This document shows positions 1 to 8,406 of a stretch of 64,000 nt of DNA, piece after piece. The translations under genes and the position numbers were made by a program. Position 1 is the stretch's first letter, and each line of letters begins with the position of its first letter. The stretch comes from Marinoscillum sp. MHG1-6 (GTDB lineage: Bacteria; Bacteroidota; Bacteroidia; Cytophagales; Cyclobacteriaceae), in contig NZ_JAMZMI010000002.1 in NCBI RefSeq assembly GCF_024714475.1, positions 434,001 through 498,000 on the forward strand, given 5' to 3'. The notes under the pieces are model-generated. The model made no database searches and had not been told where the DNA came from. It saw only the letters and a list, made by a program, of their open reading frames with translations.

Positions 1-614
1 CGGGCGCAGTTGCCGGAGTCAAAACTGTCAAAAACCCAATCAAAGCAGCATTTTTAGTAATGGAAAAGTCCTCCCATGTCATGTTTTCAGGGGCAGGAGC
101 TGATGCATTCGCTGCAGAGCAGGGACTAGAAATTGTGGAGCCATCCTATTTTTCGACCCAAAACAGACTGGAGCGTTTACAGCAAATTCAAAAGGAACAT
201 GGGACCGTCGGAGTAGTAGCTTTAGATACCGAAGGAAACCTCTGTGCAGGCACCTCAACGGGAGGAATGACCAATAAAAAATGGGGCCGCATTGGTGATT
301 CTCCGATCATTGGGGCAGGGACCTACGCCAAGAATGCTACTTGCGGTGTTTCCTGCACTGGTTACGGAGAATACTTCATTCGCACAGCTACTGCCTATAA
401 TGTCTCTGCCTTGATGGAATATAAAGGACTGGATATCAAAACAGCAGCGGAATTGGCTCTCAAACAGACCTATGACCTTGGAGGTCTCGGAGGATTGATC
501 GCTTTGGATACTGCAGGGAATGTGGCTATGCCCTTTAGCACTGAAGGCATGTATCGCGGCTACATTACTCTGTCCGGCGCGGTGAAATTGCTCATCTATG
601 GTGACGAAGAATAA
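1..614 (+). CDS. Isoaspartyl peptidase / L-asparaginase (plant-type, Ntn hydrolase), 3' part
   Basis: The gene is cut by the left window edge; the frame is open from base 3 and ends at 612-614. The family cleaves beta-aspartyl (isoaspartyl) dipeptides and hydrolyses L-asparagine after self-cleavage of a proenzyme. The autocleavage site is visible: HGTVGVVALD, with the nucleophile Thr encoded at 204-206, followed by GTSTGGM and a GRIGDSPIIGAGTYA stretch that forms the substrate-binding part of the beta subunit. The end of the alpha subunit precedes the Thr. The C-terminal GGLGGLIALD segment is also typical. Only the alpha subunit start is missing. DUF2461 follows 20 bp downstream on the same strand. 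The family call is firm; whether export occurs cannot be seen because the N terminus lies outside. Confidence 0.93.
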   Translation, partial: GAVAGVKTVKNPIKAAFLVMEKSSHVMFSGAGADAFAAEQGLEIVEPSYFSTQNRLERLQQIQKEHGTVGVVALDTEGNLCAGTSTGGMTNKKWGRIGDSPIIGAGTYAKNATCGVSCTGYGEYFIRTATAYNVSALMEYKGLDIKTAAELALKQTYDLGGLGGLIALDTAGNVAMPFSTEGMYRGYITLSGAVKLLIYGDEE

Positions 615-634
615 TTGATCTATATTAACCTGCC

Positions 635-1300
635 ATGAAAAAGACCCTCGACTTTCTTACCCAACTCGCCCAAAACAACGAACGCGAATGGTTCAATGCG
701 CATAAAGAAAGTTATCTGGAAGCGGACAAGGAGGTTAAATCCTTTTCCGTAGAGGTATTCAACTTGCTATCCACCCATGATCATCTTGAACCGACCGGAA
801 CGAAAGTATTCAGGATCTACAAAGACGTTCGCTTTTCCAAAGACAAAACACCCTATAAAACGAATAGAAGTGGAAGCTTCAAAAGAGCAACTGCACTTTT
901 GAGGGGTGGATACTATTGGAGCATTGAACCGGGCAACAGTTTTGTTGCTGGTGGCTTTTTCGGTCCTAACTCGGAAGATTTATTACACATCAGAAAACAG
1001 ATCTCACAGGAACCGGAGAGGCTCTATAGCATCATCCAAAGCGAATCTTTCATCAAATACTTTGGAGCGTTGGTAGGTAAAAAACTGAAGAGTGCCCCAC
1101 GCGGTTTTGAAAAAGATGATCCTGCTATAGACCTGCTAAAGCACAAACAATTCATTGTCAAACACCCCTTCTCCGATCAGGAAGTAGTGGCTCCTGACTT
1201 CCCTGAAAAGGTCATGGCTGTCTACCTCTCCTTACGCCCATTTTTTGATTATATGAGCGAAATCCTGACAACCGATCTCAACGGCGTGCCTTTACATTAG
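635..1300 (+). CDS. DUF2461 domain-containing protein
   Basis: A 221-residue protein of the DUF2461 (TIGR02453-type) family, whose biochemical role is unknown. The N terminus has the family pattern: a helical start, NNEREWFNAHKESY near residue 15, and the conserved FRIYKDVRFSKDKTPYKTN block near residue 60. Length is normal for the family. No signal peptide or membrane segment is seen, so it is probably cytosolic. It starts 20 bp after the isoaspartyl peptidase stop and may be cotranscribed with it. The ATG at 635 fits the family start. Confidence 0.85.
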   Translation: MKKTLDFLTQLAQNNEREWFNAHKESYLEADKEVKSFSVEVFNLLSTHDHLEPTGTKVFRIYKDVRFSKDKTPYKTNRSGSFKRATALLRGGYYWSIEPGNSFVAGGFFGPNSEDLLHIRKQISQEPERLYSIIQSESFIKYFGALVGKKLKSAPRGFEKDDPAIDLLKHKQFIVKHPFSDQEVVAPDFPEKVMAVYLSLRPFFDYMSEILTTDLNGVPLH

Positions 1301-1377
1301 GAGATGCTTCGTAGAATTAAAGCATAATGATTCGTCTTTTTCGTAACTTATAAAGACAACGGCAACGCTTGAGGAAC

Positions 1378-2040
1378 ATGAAAAGAAAAGACTTTATAAA
1401 AAGATCAATCATTGGGCTAGGCACAATAGTGGGAATCCCGACTGCTCTGGCAACATGTAATGAAAAGGAGAAGGAAATGATCAATGGTGATTGTATGCTT
1501 TCACCAGCCGAGACTGCAGGTCCTTTCCCCAATAAAACACCTGCTGATTTTGTAAGAGCCAATATTATAGGCGATCGCTCAGGAGTTGCCCTTTTGATCA
1601 ATCTTACCATTCAGGACCAGTCTAATGATTGTGTTCCGCTTGAAGGAGCCCTTGTCGACATCTGGCACTGCGATGCGGTCGGAAATTATTCAGAATATAA
1701 TGACCTCACCGACAAACATTTTCTTAGAGGAAGACAGCAAACCGATGCCAATGGCCAGGTTTCCTTTATCAGCATTTACCCAGGGTGGTATCCGGGGAGA
1801 GCCCCTCATATTCACCTTGAAATCCTTGATGCCAAGGAAAAATCCCTTCGGGTATCACAAATCGCATTCCCGGAAGAAGTGTCAGCAGGGGTCTATACCT
1901 CTTCAGATTACAAGGGAGCTGCCGATACCTCCAATGCCGGTGACGGTGTTTTCAGAGATAGCCTCAATAACAATATGGCAGACTCCATCACAGGAAATAC
2001 TACAGACGGATACAACCTCACTAAAACGATTGTGGTATAA
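1378..2040 (+). CDS. Intradiol ring-cleavage dioxygenase-like secreted protein
   Basis: The protein resembles the beta chain of protocatechuate 3,4-dioxygenase, a family that opens aromatic catechol rings with Fe(III). The N terminus (MKRKDFIKRSIIGLGTIVG) is a basic, hydrophobic export signal followed by a Cys, so it may be a lipoprotein. The SPAETAGPF motif marks the domain start, and the iron-ligand pattern is visible: a Tyr in GNYSEY, then WYPGRAPHIH giving Tyr, His and His. I chose the ATG at 1378; a TTG at 1369 would only add three residues. Exported members of this family occur in Bacteroidota without a catabolic cluster, and no aromatic-degradation gene is adjacent, so the substrate is unknown. 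Confidence 0.83.
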   Translation: MKRKDFIKRSIIGLGTIVGIPTALATCNEKEKEMINGDCMLSPAETAGPFPNKTPADFVRANIIGDRSGVALLINLTIQDQSNDCVPLEGALVDIWHCDAVGNYSEYNDLTDKHFLRGRQQTDANGQVSFISIYPGWYPGRAPHIHLEILDAKEKSLRVSQIAFPEEVSAGVYTSSDYKGAADTSNAGDGVFRDSLNNNMADSITGNTTDGYNLTKTIVV

Positions 2041-2047
2041 TTCTCGT

Positions 2048-2079
2048 TTATGCATATATTTATAAGCATTTATGCATAA
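2048..2079. promoter_or_regulatory. Paired palindromic operator upstream of vapB
   Basis: Two copies of the self-complementary octamer TATGCATA lie at 2049-2056 and 2071-2078, 22 bp centre to centre, extended to TTATGCATA / TATGCATAA so that the whole site is also an inverted repeat. It ends 7 bp before the vapB ATG. VapB antitoxins, alone or with VapC, usually bind such paired palindromes and repress their own operon. The repeat is seen directly; the binding role is inferred from position. Confidence 0.6.
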
Positions 2080-2085
2080 CATATT

Positions 2086-2283
2086 ATGAGAACCACACTC
2101 GATTTACCAGAAGACTTAATTAAACAAGCCATGGAGGTTACCGGCGCAAAGACAAAAAGCCAGGTGATAAGGCAGGCGTTGGAAGATCAAATAAAAAAAA
2201 GTAAACGACTCAAATTGCTTTCATTTAAAGGAAAAATTGATCTATCCATAAACCTTGATGACATCAGGGACAGAAACAAATGA
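2086..2283 (+). CDS. vapB: VapB-type antitoxin (ribbon-helix-helix)
   Basis: A 65-residue protein beginning MRTTLDLPEDLIKQAMEVTG, the classic VapB ribbon-helix-helix start: a short beta strand followed by two helices, with a C-terminal tail expected to clamp the toxin. It precedes a PIN-domain toxin and overlaps it by 4 bp (ATGA at 2280-2283), so the two are translationally coupled. The N-terminal domain probably binds the paired palindrome just upstream. Size and order are normal for VapBC loci. Confidence 0.88.
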   Translation: MRTTLDLPEDLIKQAMEVTGAKTKSQVIRQALEDQIKKSKRLKLLSFKGKIDLSINLDDIRDRNK

Positions 2284-2669
2284 GCACTGCAAAAATCCTG
2301 GTTGATAGCTCTGTTTGGATCGACTTTTTCCGAAATAGTGAAAAACATGTGTTGGATGATTTGATCCCTGAAGGACTCATCTGCACCAATGAGCTTATCC
2401 TAACAGAACTGCTTCCCTCGATTCGTAAACTTGGCTTTCAGGAGGCAGCTGATTCGCTTTCCGCCATTGATTTGATTCCACTAACAATTGATTGGGAACT
2501 TCTGAGGAAATACCAGGAGATTAATCTCAAAAACGGCATCAATAAGATTGGCATTCCTGATCTAATCATTCTCCAGCAGGTCATTGACCATAACCTTAGC
2601 TTGATGACCCACGACAAACATTTTCATTTAATGAAAGTGCATTTCGACTTTGACCTTGTAGCGTTTTAG
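2280..2669 (+). CDS. vapC: VapC-type PIN-domain ribonuclease toxin
   Basis: A 129-residue PIN-domain protein. The family cuts RNA, often tRNA or 23S rRNA, and is silenced by its VapB partner. All four acidic metal-binding positions expected of an active PIN fold are visible: Asp9 ([10 protein letters not shown]), Glu43 ([10 protein letters not shown]), Asp94 (IGIPDLIIL) and Asp112 (LMTHDKHF). It overlaps vapB by 4 bp. Its 3' end overlaps the convergent hisB stop by 4 bp, so the module sits tightly against the histidine gene. It appears intact. Confidence 0.9.
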   Translation: MSTAKILVDSSVWIDFFRNSEKHVLDDLIPEGLICTNELILTELLPSIRKLGFQEAADSLSAIDLIPLTIDWELLRKYQEINLKNGINKIGIPDLIILQQVIDHNLSLMTHDKHFHLMKVHFDFDLVAF

Positions 2670-3760
2670 AGGGCCCCCTTCGTACTCGGCAAAGAGCTCA
2701 TTTCATCCGGATTGCGCTTGATGGCCATCTTAATTGCTTTTGCCCAGGCTTTAAAAATGCCTTCGATTTTATGGTGTTCGTTGTCTCCCTCTACTTTGAT
2801 GTTCAGGTTGGACAAGGAAGTATCCGAAAAGGATTTAAAGAAGTGGAAAAACATCTCCGTCGGCATTTCACCAATTTTTTCTCTCTTAAATTCGGCTTCC
2901 CAAACCATCCATGGACGTCCACCGAAATCAATGGCCACCTGCGCCAGCACATCATCCATTGGCAAAAGGAAACCATATCGATTGATCCCTTTCTTATTCC
3001 CCAGTGCCACTTTGAAGGCCTCTCCAAGAGCTAAAGCCGTGTCTTCTATCGTGTGGTGCTCATCGATATGCAGATCTCCATTCACACGAACTTCAAGATC
3101 GATACCTCCATGTTTTCCTAACTGGTCCAACATATGATCGAAGAAGCCTAAGCCCGTATCGATTTTGGTTTTTCCTGATCCATCCAGATTTAAGCTGATA
3201 TTAATATCGGTTTCCTTGGTAGTTCTGGTAACCGAAGCAATTCTCGGCTTAAAAACAAGGTGCTCATAGATCTCTCTCCAGCTTTCTGTAGTGAATTCTG
3301 CAGAAGACGTCTTCTTTGAAGAAATATGAATGCCCCTACAACCCAGGTTTTCAGCCAGCTGAATATCCGTCACCCTATCCCCGATCACATAAGAGTTTTT
3401 AATGTCATAATCCCCCTTAAGGTATTCTGTCAACATACCGATGCCAGGTTTGCGGTTCGGATGATTGTCGGCAGGAAAATGCTCATCGATATGAACTGCA
3501 TCAAAGTGAATGCCCTGACTCTCCAACGTTCGCATGATAAGGTTATGCACCGGCCAAAAAGTGTCTTCCGGAAAAGCATCCGTTCCTAGCCCATCCTGAT
3601 TCGTCACCATCACCAACAGGTAGTCGGATTCCGCCTGAATTTTCTTCAGGTAGAAAAACACATCAGTCAGATAACTGACCTTGTCAATGTTGTCAATCTG
3701 TTCGTCCTCTGTTTCGTGGTTGATGGTACCGTCTCGGTCTATGAAAAGGATGGGTCGCAT
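2666..3760 (-). CDS. hisB: Bifunctional histidinol-phosphatase / imidazoleglycerol-phosphate dehydratase
   Basis: A 364-residue fusion. Residues 1 to about 165 form a HAD-type histidinol-phosphate phosphatase with FIDRDGT (nucleophile Asp8, acid Asp10) and the [12 protein letters not shown] / VIGDRVTDI motifs. The rest is imidazoleglycerol-phosphate dehydratase, with metal-binding His clusters in [28 protein letters not shown] and DNEHHKIEG. These are histidine pathway steps 6 and 8. It is oriented like hisGDC but separated from hisC by about 2.3 kb carrying three plus-strand genes, so it needs its own promoter in the 209 bp upstream. hisH, hisA, hisF and hisI do not follow; vapBC lies convergent at its 3' end. 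Confidence 0.97.
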   Translation of the reverse strand: MRPILFIDRDGTINHETEDEQIDNIDKVSYLTDVFFYLKKIQAESDYLLVMVTNQDGLGTDAFPEDTFWPVHNLIMRTLESQGIHFDAVHIDEHFPADNHPNRKPGIGMLTEYLKGDYDIKNSYVIGDRVTDIQLAENLGCRGIHISSKKTSSAEFTTESWREIYEHLVFKPRIASVTRTTKETDINISLNLDGSGKTKIDTGLGFFDHMLDQLGKHGGIDLEVRVNGDLHIDEHHTIEDTALALGEAFKVALGNKKGINRYGFLLPMDDVLAQVAIDFGGRPWMVWEAEFKREKIGEMPTEMFFHFFKSFSDTSLSNLNIKVEGDNEHHKIEGIFKAWAKAIKMAIKRNPDEMSSLPSTKGAL

Positions 3761-3969
3761 GCGATTTTGGAATTTTAGCGCAAATTAAAGCTTAAACCGG
3801 AAAGGCGAAAAGAAAATGACTGTCTGGATAAGTTGCTGATGCAAATTGAAATAAAGGAATAGATGGTCATCAGGCTCCCAAATCAAATTCCGTTTTTCGA
3901 TATAAATCAATACATTAGATAGATATTCGACATTGTAAGGTCCTGCCTTCAGGCCATCAAAATAGGATT

Positions 3970-4515
3970 ATGCTATACTACTGGTTACATGTAATCCACC
4001 TTTACTTCGGGTCCCTCCTCTTTTGGAAAAAAGTCGATTTGATGTCAGACCTGGTACGAACCAGATGGGTTAGTATCCTGGATTGTGAAGGCTTGAATTA
4101 CATGGCCAACTCTAGGTACCTGTTCTATATGGACCTCATTCGCTTCGAAATTCTATTCCGATCCAAACTCTTCGAAAATACTTACAAAAAAGGAGTATAT
4201 GCCGTTCTGGCTTCTCAAAAAATTATCTACAAAAAACCACTAAAACGATGGGATAAGTTTACCATCACGCTGGTCCTCGAGGGTTGGGATGATAAATATG
4301 TTTATCACAAGCAGGTTTTTAAGCGAAACGATGAAACCCACGCCATTGGGTTCACAAAGCTTACTTTTTGGCAGCATAAAAAAGCCTTGGATATGGGTAA
4401 AATTATCCTTGATTGTGGTGGTCCCAATACCAACATGCCTCCATCAGAAGAGGTGCTGGGATTGTTTAAAAGTGACTATGACATCATTCAAAAGCACAAA
4501 AAGGACCTGATTTAA
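3970..4515 (+). CDS. Acyl-CoA thioesterase-like hotdog protein (THEM6-like)
   Basis: A 181-residue protein with an N-terminal hydrophobic segment (LHVIHLYFGSLLFW, about residues 6-19), then a hotdog fold of the 4HBT_2 type. Recognisable features are LDCEGLNYMANSRYLFYMDL, in which Asn and Asp occupy the usual active-site region, and the later YHKQVFKRNDETHAIG strand. The layout, one membrane anchor plus a thioesterase-like domain, resembles the THEM6 family, for which no firm substrate is known. It is the first of three plus-strand genes lying between hisC and hisB. The start at 3970 keeps the anchor; an internal Met at residue 25 would remove it. Confidence 0.7.
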   Translation: MLYYWLHVIHLYFGSLLFWKKVDLMSDLVRTRWVSILDCEGLNYMANSRYLFYMDLIRFEILFRSKLFENTYKKGVYAVLASQKIIYKKPLKRWDKFTITLVLEGWDDKYVYHKQVFKRNDETHAIGFTKLTFWQHKKALDMGKIILDCGGPNTNMPPSEEVLGLFKSDYDIIQKHKKDLI

Positions 4516-4613
4516 AGCTTCAAGGATAAAGATCGTGATGAATTCAATGTCGGTTACTTTATGACCGTGTCTTTGATAAAGCCATAATGAGTCAGATTAA
4601 ATAACTTAATACT

Positions 4614-5282
4614 ATGAAAGCAATCATCACAGGAGCAACGGGAATGGTGGGAATGGGCGTTCTTCTGGAATGCCTGGACCACCCCGAGATCACGCAGGTT
4701 CTGACAATCGGAAGATCAAAAGTCAATTTGGGACACCCAAAACTGAAGCAGGTCGAGCACATGGACTTCTCCGACTTCAGCACAATCAAGGATCAGCTCG
4801 CAGGATATGATGCGGCCTATCTGTGCATGGGTATTAGCGCTGCCGGACTCAATGAAGCGCAGTACACCAAAATCACCTATGATTATACGCTAGCCCTTGC
4901 AAAGGAACTAGTAGCCCTCAACCCGCAAATGACCTGCATCTATGTGTCCGGAGAGGGAACAGATTCCTCAGAAAAAGGTCGGATCATGTGGGCCAGGGTG
5001 AAAGGCAAAACGGAGAATGATATTATTAACCTGGACTTCAAACAGGCTTTCGCCTTCAGGCCCGGTGCGATTTTACCTCTAAGGGGCATTAAGTCAAAAA
5101 CCAAACTTTACCAGACCATGTATGACTACCTTTCCTGGTTGCTTCGTCTGATTAAAAAAGTTTCACCAAATTCAGTCGTAAATACTACTGAAATAGGCCT
5201 ATCGATGATCAATCTCACCCTGAAGGGTTATGACAAAAAGGTCATCAGACCCAAAGACATTTTGATTACGGCTAAGGGATAG
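4614..5282 (+). CDS. NAD(P)-binding atypical SDR / epimerase-like protein
   Basis: A 222-residue Rossmann-fold protein beginning MKAIITGATGMVGMGVLLE; the GATGMVGMG glycine-rich loop at residues 7-15 binds the nucleotide. It continues with IGRSK after beta 2 and DAAYLCMGIS. The lack of a clear YxxxK (YVSGEG and WARVKGKTE occupy that region) is typical of atypical short-chain dehydrogenases related to NmrA or HTATIP2-like proteins. The substrate is unknown. It follows the thioesterase-like gene by 98 bp on the same strand. Confidence 0.78.
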   Translation: MKAIITGATGMVGMGVLLECLDHPEITQVLTIGRSKVNLGHPKLKQVEHMDFSDFSTIKDQLAGYDAAYLCMGISAAGLNEAQYTKITYDYTLALAKELVALNPQMTCIYVSGEGTDSSEKGRIMWARVKGKTENDIINLDFKQAFAFRPGAILPLRGIKSKTKLYQTMYDYLSWLLRLIKKVSPNSVVNTTEIGLSMINLTLKGYDKKVIRPKDILITAKG

Positions 5283-5376
5283 AATTTTAATCCAGTTATA
5301 AAAGATAAAAATGTAGATACGCAGAAAGCATTTTGTTTTTTCCTACCTTAGATAGAGACAATAATCTATCTGAATC

Positions 5377-6081
5377 ATGAAAAAGTTAGCTCTACTTATT
5401 GTTACCGCCTTCCTTTTTACAAATGCCTATTCTCAGTGTGACAATGCCTACTTCCCTTTCGAAGAGGGAGTTTCTTACGAGATGACCTCCTACACTAAAA
5501 ATGATAAAGAAGATGGCAAAGTCCGCTCAACCATTAAGGATGGTGCCATCGATGGAAATTCCATCACTATTAGTAACCAGACCTACGATAAAAAAGGAGA
5601 ATTACTTTCTGAAGGAGATTTTGTAGTAATCTGTGACAATGGCACGATTAAGATAGATATGGAGCAATATATGCCTGATGAGCTATTAGAGCAGTATGAA
5701 AACATGGACGTGACAATAGAGGGAGACTTCGTGGAAATTCCTAACGACCTCTCAGCAGGTCAGATGCTACCGGATGGTTCAGGGGTTATTACCATAAAAA
5801 TGGCTCAGGGAGCCATGAATATGAACATGACTATGAATATGAAGTTCACTGATCGCAAAGTGGAAAAAAAGGAAACCATCACCACATCAGCAGGTTCTTT
5901 CGAAGCTTATAAAGTCACAGAAACAACCATTACTTCAATGAAAATGATGGGGATGAATCAGGAGACAACTAACACTTCATCCAAATGGTATACCAAAGGA
6001 GTCGGGATTGTGAAAACCGAAACCTACGACAAAAAAGGAGAACTAATGTATTACAGCTTGCTTACTGATTTCTCCAAATAA
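5377..6081 (+). CDS. Secreted TapB/DUF3108-like protein
   Basis: A 234-residue protein with a clear signal peptide (MKKLALLIVTAFLFTNAYSQ). The mature part begins CDNAYFPFEEGVSYEMTSY and ends with a WYTKGVGIVKTETYDKKGEL block, the pattern of TapB/DUF3108-type periplasmic or outer-membrane-associated proteins common in Bacteroidota. A Met-rich run (MNMNMTMNMKF, about residue 148) stands out. Function is unknown. Its last 31 bp overlap the convergent 3' end of hisC. Confidence 0.75.
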   Translation: MKKLALLIVTAFLFTNAYSQCDNAYFPFEEGVSYEMTSYTKNDKEDGKVRSTIKDGAIDGNSITISNQTYDKKGELLSEGDFVVICDNGTIKIDMEQYMPDELLEQYENMDVTIEGDFVEIPNDLSAGQMLPDGSGVITIKMAQGAMNMNMTMNMKFTDRKVEKKETITTSAGSFEAYKVTETTITSMKMMGMNQETTNTSSKWYTKGVGIVKTETYDKKGELMYYSLLTDFSK

Positions 6082-7118
6082 GCCTTAAGTAAATTCATTA
6101 ATTCGAGGTTTTCCTCCTTTGTTCCGATTGTAATTCTCAAGCAATCGGTGCAATGTAGCTGTGAACTACGGTCGCGCACAATTAGCGTTTCTTCTATCAG
6201 GTAGTTGAATACTTCTTTAGCGCCTTCAAACGCTACCAAAAGGAAGTTTGCATCACTGGGCACAATTTTCCTGACATTTGGTAATTGCCCGAGCGCAGTG
6301 ATCAGTTTGGTCCTCTCCTCAAGTAATTCCTCAACATAGGCATTCTTTTTAGCCTCATTGCTAAGGGCTTCCGTAGCCAGTTGCTGATTGGGTAAACTGA
6401 TATTGTATGGAGGCTTGATCTTATCCAGCATCTCTATCACATACGGATCAGCCATCGCCACCCCAACACGTATTCCTGCCATCCCCCATGCTTTACTGAG
6501 GGTCTGCAAAACAATCAAGTTCGGATATTCTGCCAGTTTATCTGTCCAGCTTTCCTCAGAGGAGAAATCGATGTAGGCCTCATCCACGACTACCATACCC
6601 GGGAACTCATCCAGTATCGTCTGGATGGTCTTTCTGTCTAGCAAATTCCCGGAAGGATTATTCGGAGAACAAACAAACAGGATCTTACTATTTTCATTCC
6701 AGGTCTCCTTCAAGGTAGCAAGGTCAATCTGAAAATCATATTTCAAAGGCACCTTCACATTCTCCACCGCATTGATATCTGCGGAAACAGCATACATACC
6801 ATAAGTTGGTGGCATGGTAATGACGTGATCTTTACCCGGCTCACAAAACAGTCTTAACAGCAAGTCGATAGGCTCATCACTCCCATTTCCAAAGAAAATA
6901 CGGTCCGTAGCAACCCCTTTGATCTCACTCCACTGTGCTTTTAAGGTAGCATGGTGCGGGTCAGGGTACCGGTTATAAAGCGCTGACGTCGACGAGCCTA
7001 ATGAATTCTCATTGGCATCCAGGAAAATCCCCAGTGTGCCCGTGTACTCATCTCTTGCCGAAGAGTACGCTTTTAAGGTCTTTATGTGGTTTCTTATTAG
7101 TTGCTGCGGAGATCCCAT
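6051..7118 (-). CDS. hisC: Histidinol-phosphate aminotransferase
   Basis: A 355-residue fold-type I PLP enzyme that transaminates imidazole acetol phosphate with glutamate. Family marks include LKAYSSARDEY at the N terminus, ANENSLG, the SPNNPSGN loop, DEAYIDF, and LSKAWGMAGIRVG carrying the PLP lysine. The start (7118) lies inside hisD, an overlap of 71 bp, much longer than the 4 bp hisG-hisD overlap; the N-terminal motif argues that the start is right. It is the last gene of hisGDC here and its 3' end overlaps a convergent gene by 31 bp. Confidence 0.96.
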   Translation of the reverse strand: MGSPQQLIRNHIKTLKAYSSARDEYTGTLGIFLDANENSLGSSTSALYNRYPDPHHATLKAQWSEIKGVATDRIFFGNGSDEPIDLLLRLFCEPGKDHVITMPPTYGMYAVSADINAVENVKVPLKYDFQIDLATLKETWNENSKILFVCSPNNPSGNLLDRKTIQTILDEFPGMVVVDEAYIDFSSEESWTDKLAEYPNLIVLQTLSKAWGMAGIRVGVAMADPYVIEMLDKIKPPYNISLPNQQLATEALSNEAKKNAYVEELLEERTKLITALGQLPNVRKIVPSDANFLLVAFEGAKEVFNYLIEETLIVRDRSSQLHCTDCLRITIGTKEENLELMNLLKAYLEKSVSKL

Positions 7119-8406
7119 CTTCCCGTAGTTTTTTAAGCCTGATTGTTACTGCATTTTTATGCGCTTCCAGCATCTCTGCTTCAGCCATTCTTTCGATGGT
7201 TGGTCCAAGATGAAGCAGACCCTCCTCGTCAATTTTTTGATACGTGATTTTCTTTACATAACTGTCAAGAGAAACACCACTGAAGGACTTTGCCCATCCG
7301 TTCGTTGGCAGGGTATGATTAGTCCCTGACGCATAGTCACCCGCCGACTCCGGCGTATAGGCCCCAATAAAGACAGATCCGGCATTGGACACCTGTTCTG
7401 CGATCTCCTCCGCATCCTGAGTATTGATAATCAGGTGTTCAGGTCCGTACTTATTGATGATCTTTATGATCTTCTCTTTTCTGGACTCCACAATCACCGA
7501 GCTTTTCTCCAATGCCTGACCGGCCATATCCTTACGATATAGCTTTTCTAACTGCGCTTCCACTTCAGCATTAATCTCTTCTGCTTTTTCTACAGAAGTT
7601 GAAATCAAAACCACCTGGCTATCACCACCGTGCTCTGCCTGTGACAACAGATCGGCGGCTGCAAATGCTGCATCGGAAGATTCGTCAACTACAACAAGCA
7701 CCTCAGATGGTCCCGCCGGCATATCGATAGCTACATCTGTCTGCGCCACCAACTGTTTGGCCGCCGTTACATATTGATTACCCGGTCCAAATATTTTATG
7801 CACCTTAGGTACAGTCTCTGTCCCATAGGCCATTGCGGCTATTGCCTGGGCTCCGCCAACTTTAAGCACCTTGTCAACTCCTACCAACTTGGCTGTATAC
7901 AACACTACCGGGTTGATCTCTCCCAATCTATTCGTTGGTGAAGCAAGGATGATCTCCTTACACCCCGCAATCTTTGCGGGAATGGCCAACATGAGCACCG
8001 TAGAGAATAATGGTGCGGTACCTCCCGGGATATATAACCCAACTTTTTGAATCGGAACAGACCTGCGACTACAAATAACGCCCGGCATTACCTCCATGAT
8101 CAGGTCGTCCTGTTTTTGCGCTTCGTGAAACTTCTTAATATTAGCATAGGCCACCTGAATAGCCTCTTTCAACGTATCCTGCACCTGGGCATCCGCTGTA
8201 GCAAACTCCGCCTCGCTTACCCAAAGACTATCCAGCTCCACGTGATCATATTCCAATGCTAGTTTTTTCAGAGCATCATCTCCAGAGCGCTTTACCTTAT
8301 CCAGGATAGGTCTGACGATCTTACTGATCTTGGCCTGATCAATCCCGGGCCTTTTAAGTATTTCCTTCAGCTCCTTTTTTCCGGGGCTTTTATAAACAGG
8401 TATCAT
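7048..8406 (-). CDS. hisD: Histidinol dehydrogenase
   Basis: A 452-residue enzyme catalysing the last two steps of histidine synthesis (histidinol to histidine with NAD). Family signatures visible are YIPGGTAPLFSTVLMLAIPA, KVGGAQAIAAMAYGTETVP, KIFGPGNQYV, DMPAGPSEVLVV, the zinc-site region LLSQAEHGGDSQ, and the C-terminal ASGTNHTLPT. Most HisD proteins end soon after the NAVTIRL segment; here about 20 extra residues run into the hisC coding region. The ATG at 8404-8406 overlaps the hisG stop by 4 bp. Confidence 0.97.
   Translation of the reverse strand: MIPVYKSPGKKELKEILKRPGIDQAKISKIVRPILDKVKRSGDDALKKLALEYDHVELDSLWVSEAEFATADAQVQDTLKEAIQVAYANIKKFHEAQKQDDLIMEVMPGVICSRRSVPIQKVGLYIPGGTAPLFSTVLMLAIPAKIAGCKEIILASPTNRLGEINPVVLYTAKLVGVDKVLKVGGAQAIAAMAYGTETVPKVHKIFGPGNQYVTAAKQLVAQTDVAIDMPAGPSEVLVVVDESSDAAFAAADLLSQAEHGGDSQVVLISTSVEKAEEINAEVEAQLEKLYRKDMAGQALEKSSVIVESRKEKIIKIINKYGPEHLIINTQDAEEIAEQVSNAGSVFIGAYTPESAGDYASGTNHTLPTNGWAKSFSGVSLDSYVKKITYQKIDEEGLLHLGPTIERMAEAEMLEAHKNAVTIRLKKLREDGISAATNKKPHKDLKSVLFGKR

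Noticed and set aside
1625-2065. 146-codon plus-strand frame
   Set aside because: Overlaps the intradiol dioxygenase in another frame; the iron-ligand motifs are in the other frame.
3761-3969. A second His leader upstream of hisB
   Set aside because: Short frames in this gap contain no run of His codons.
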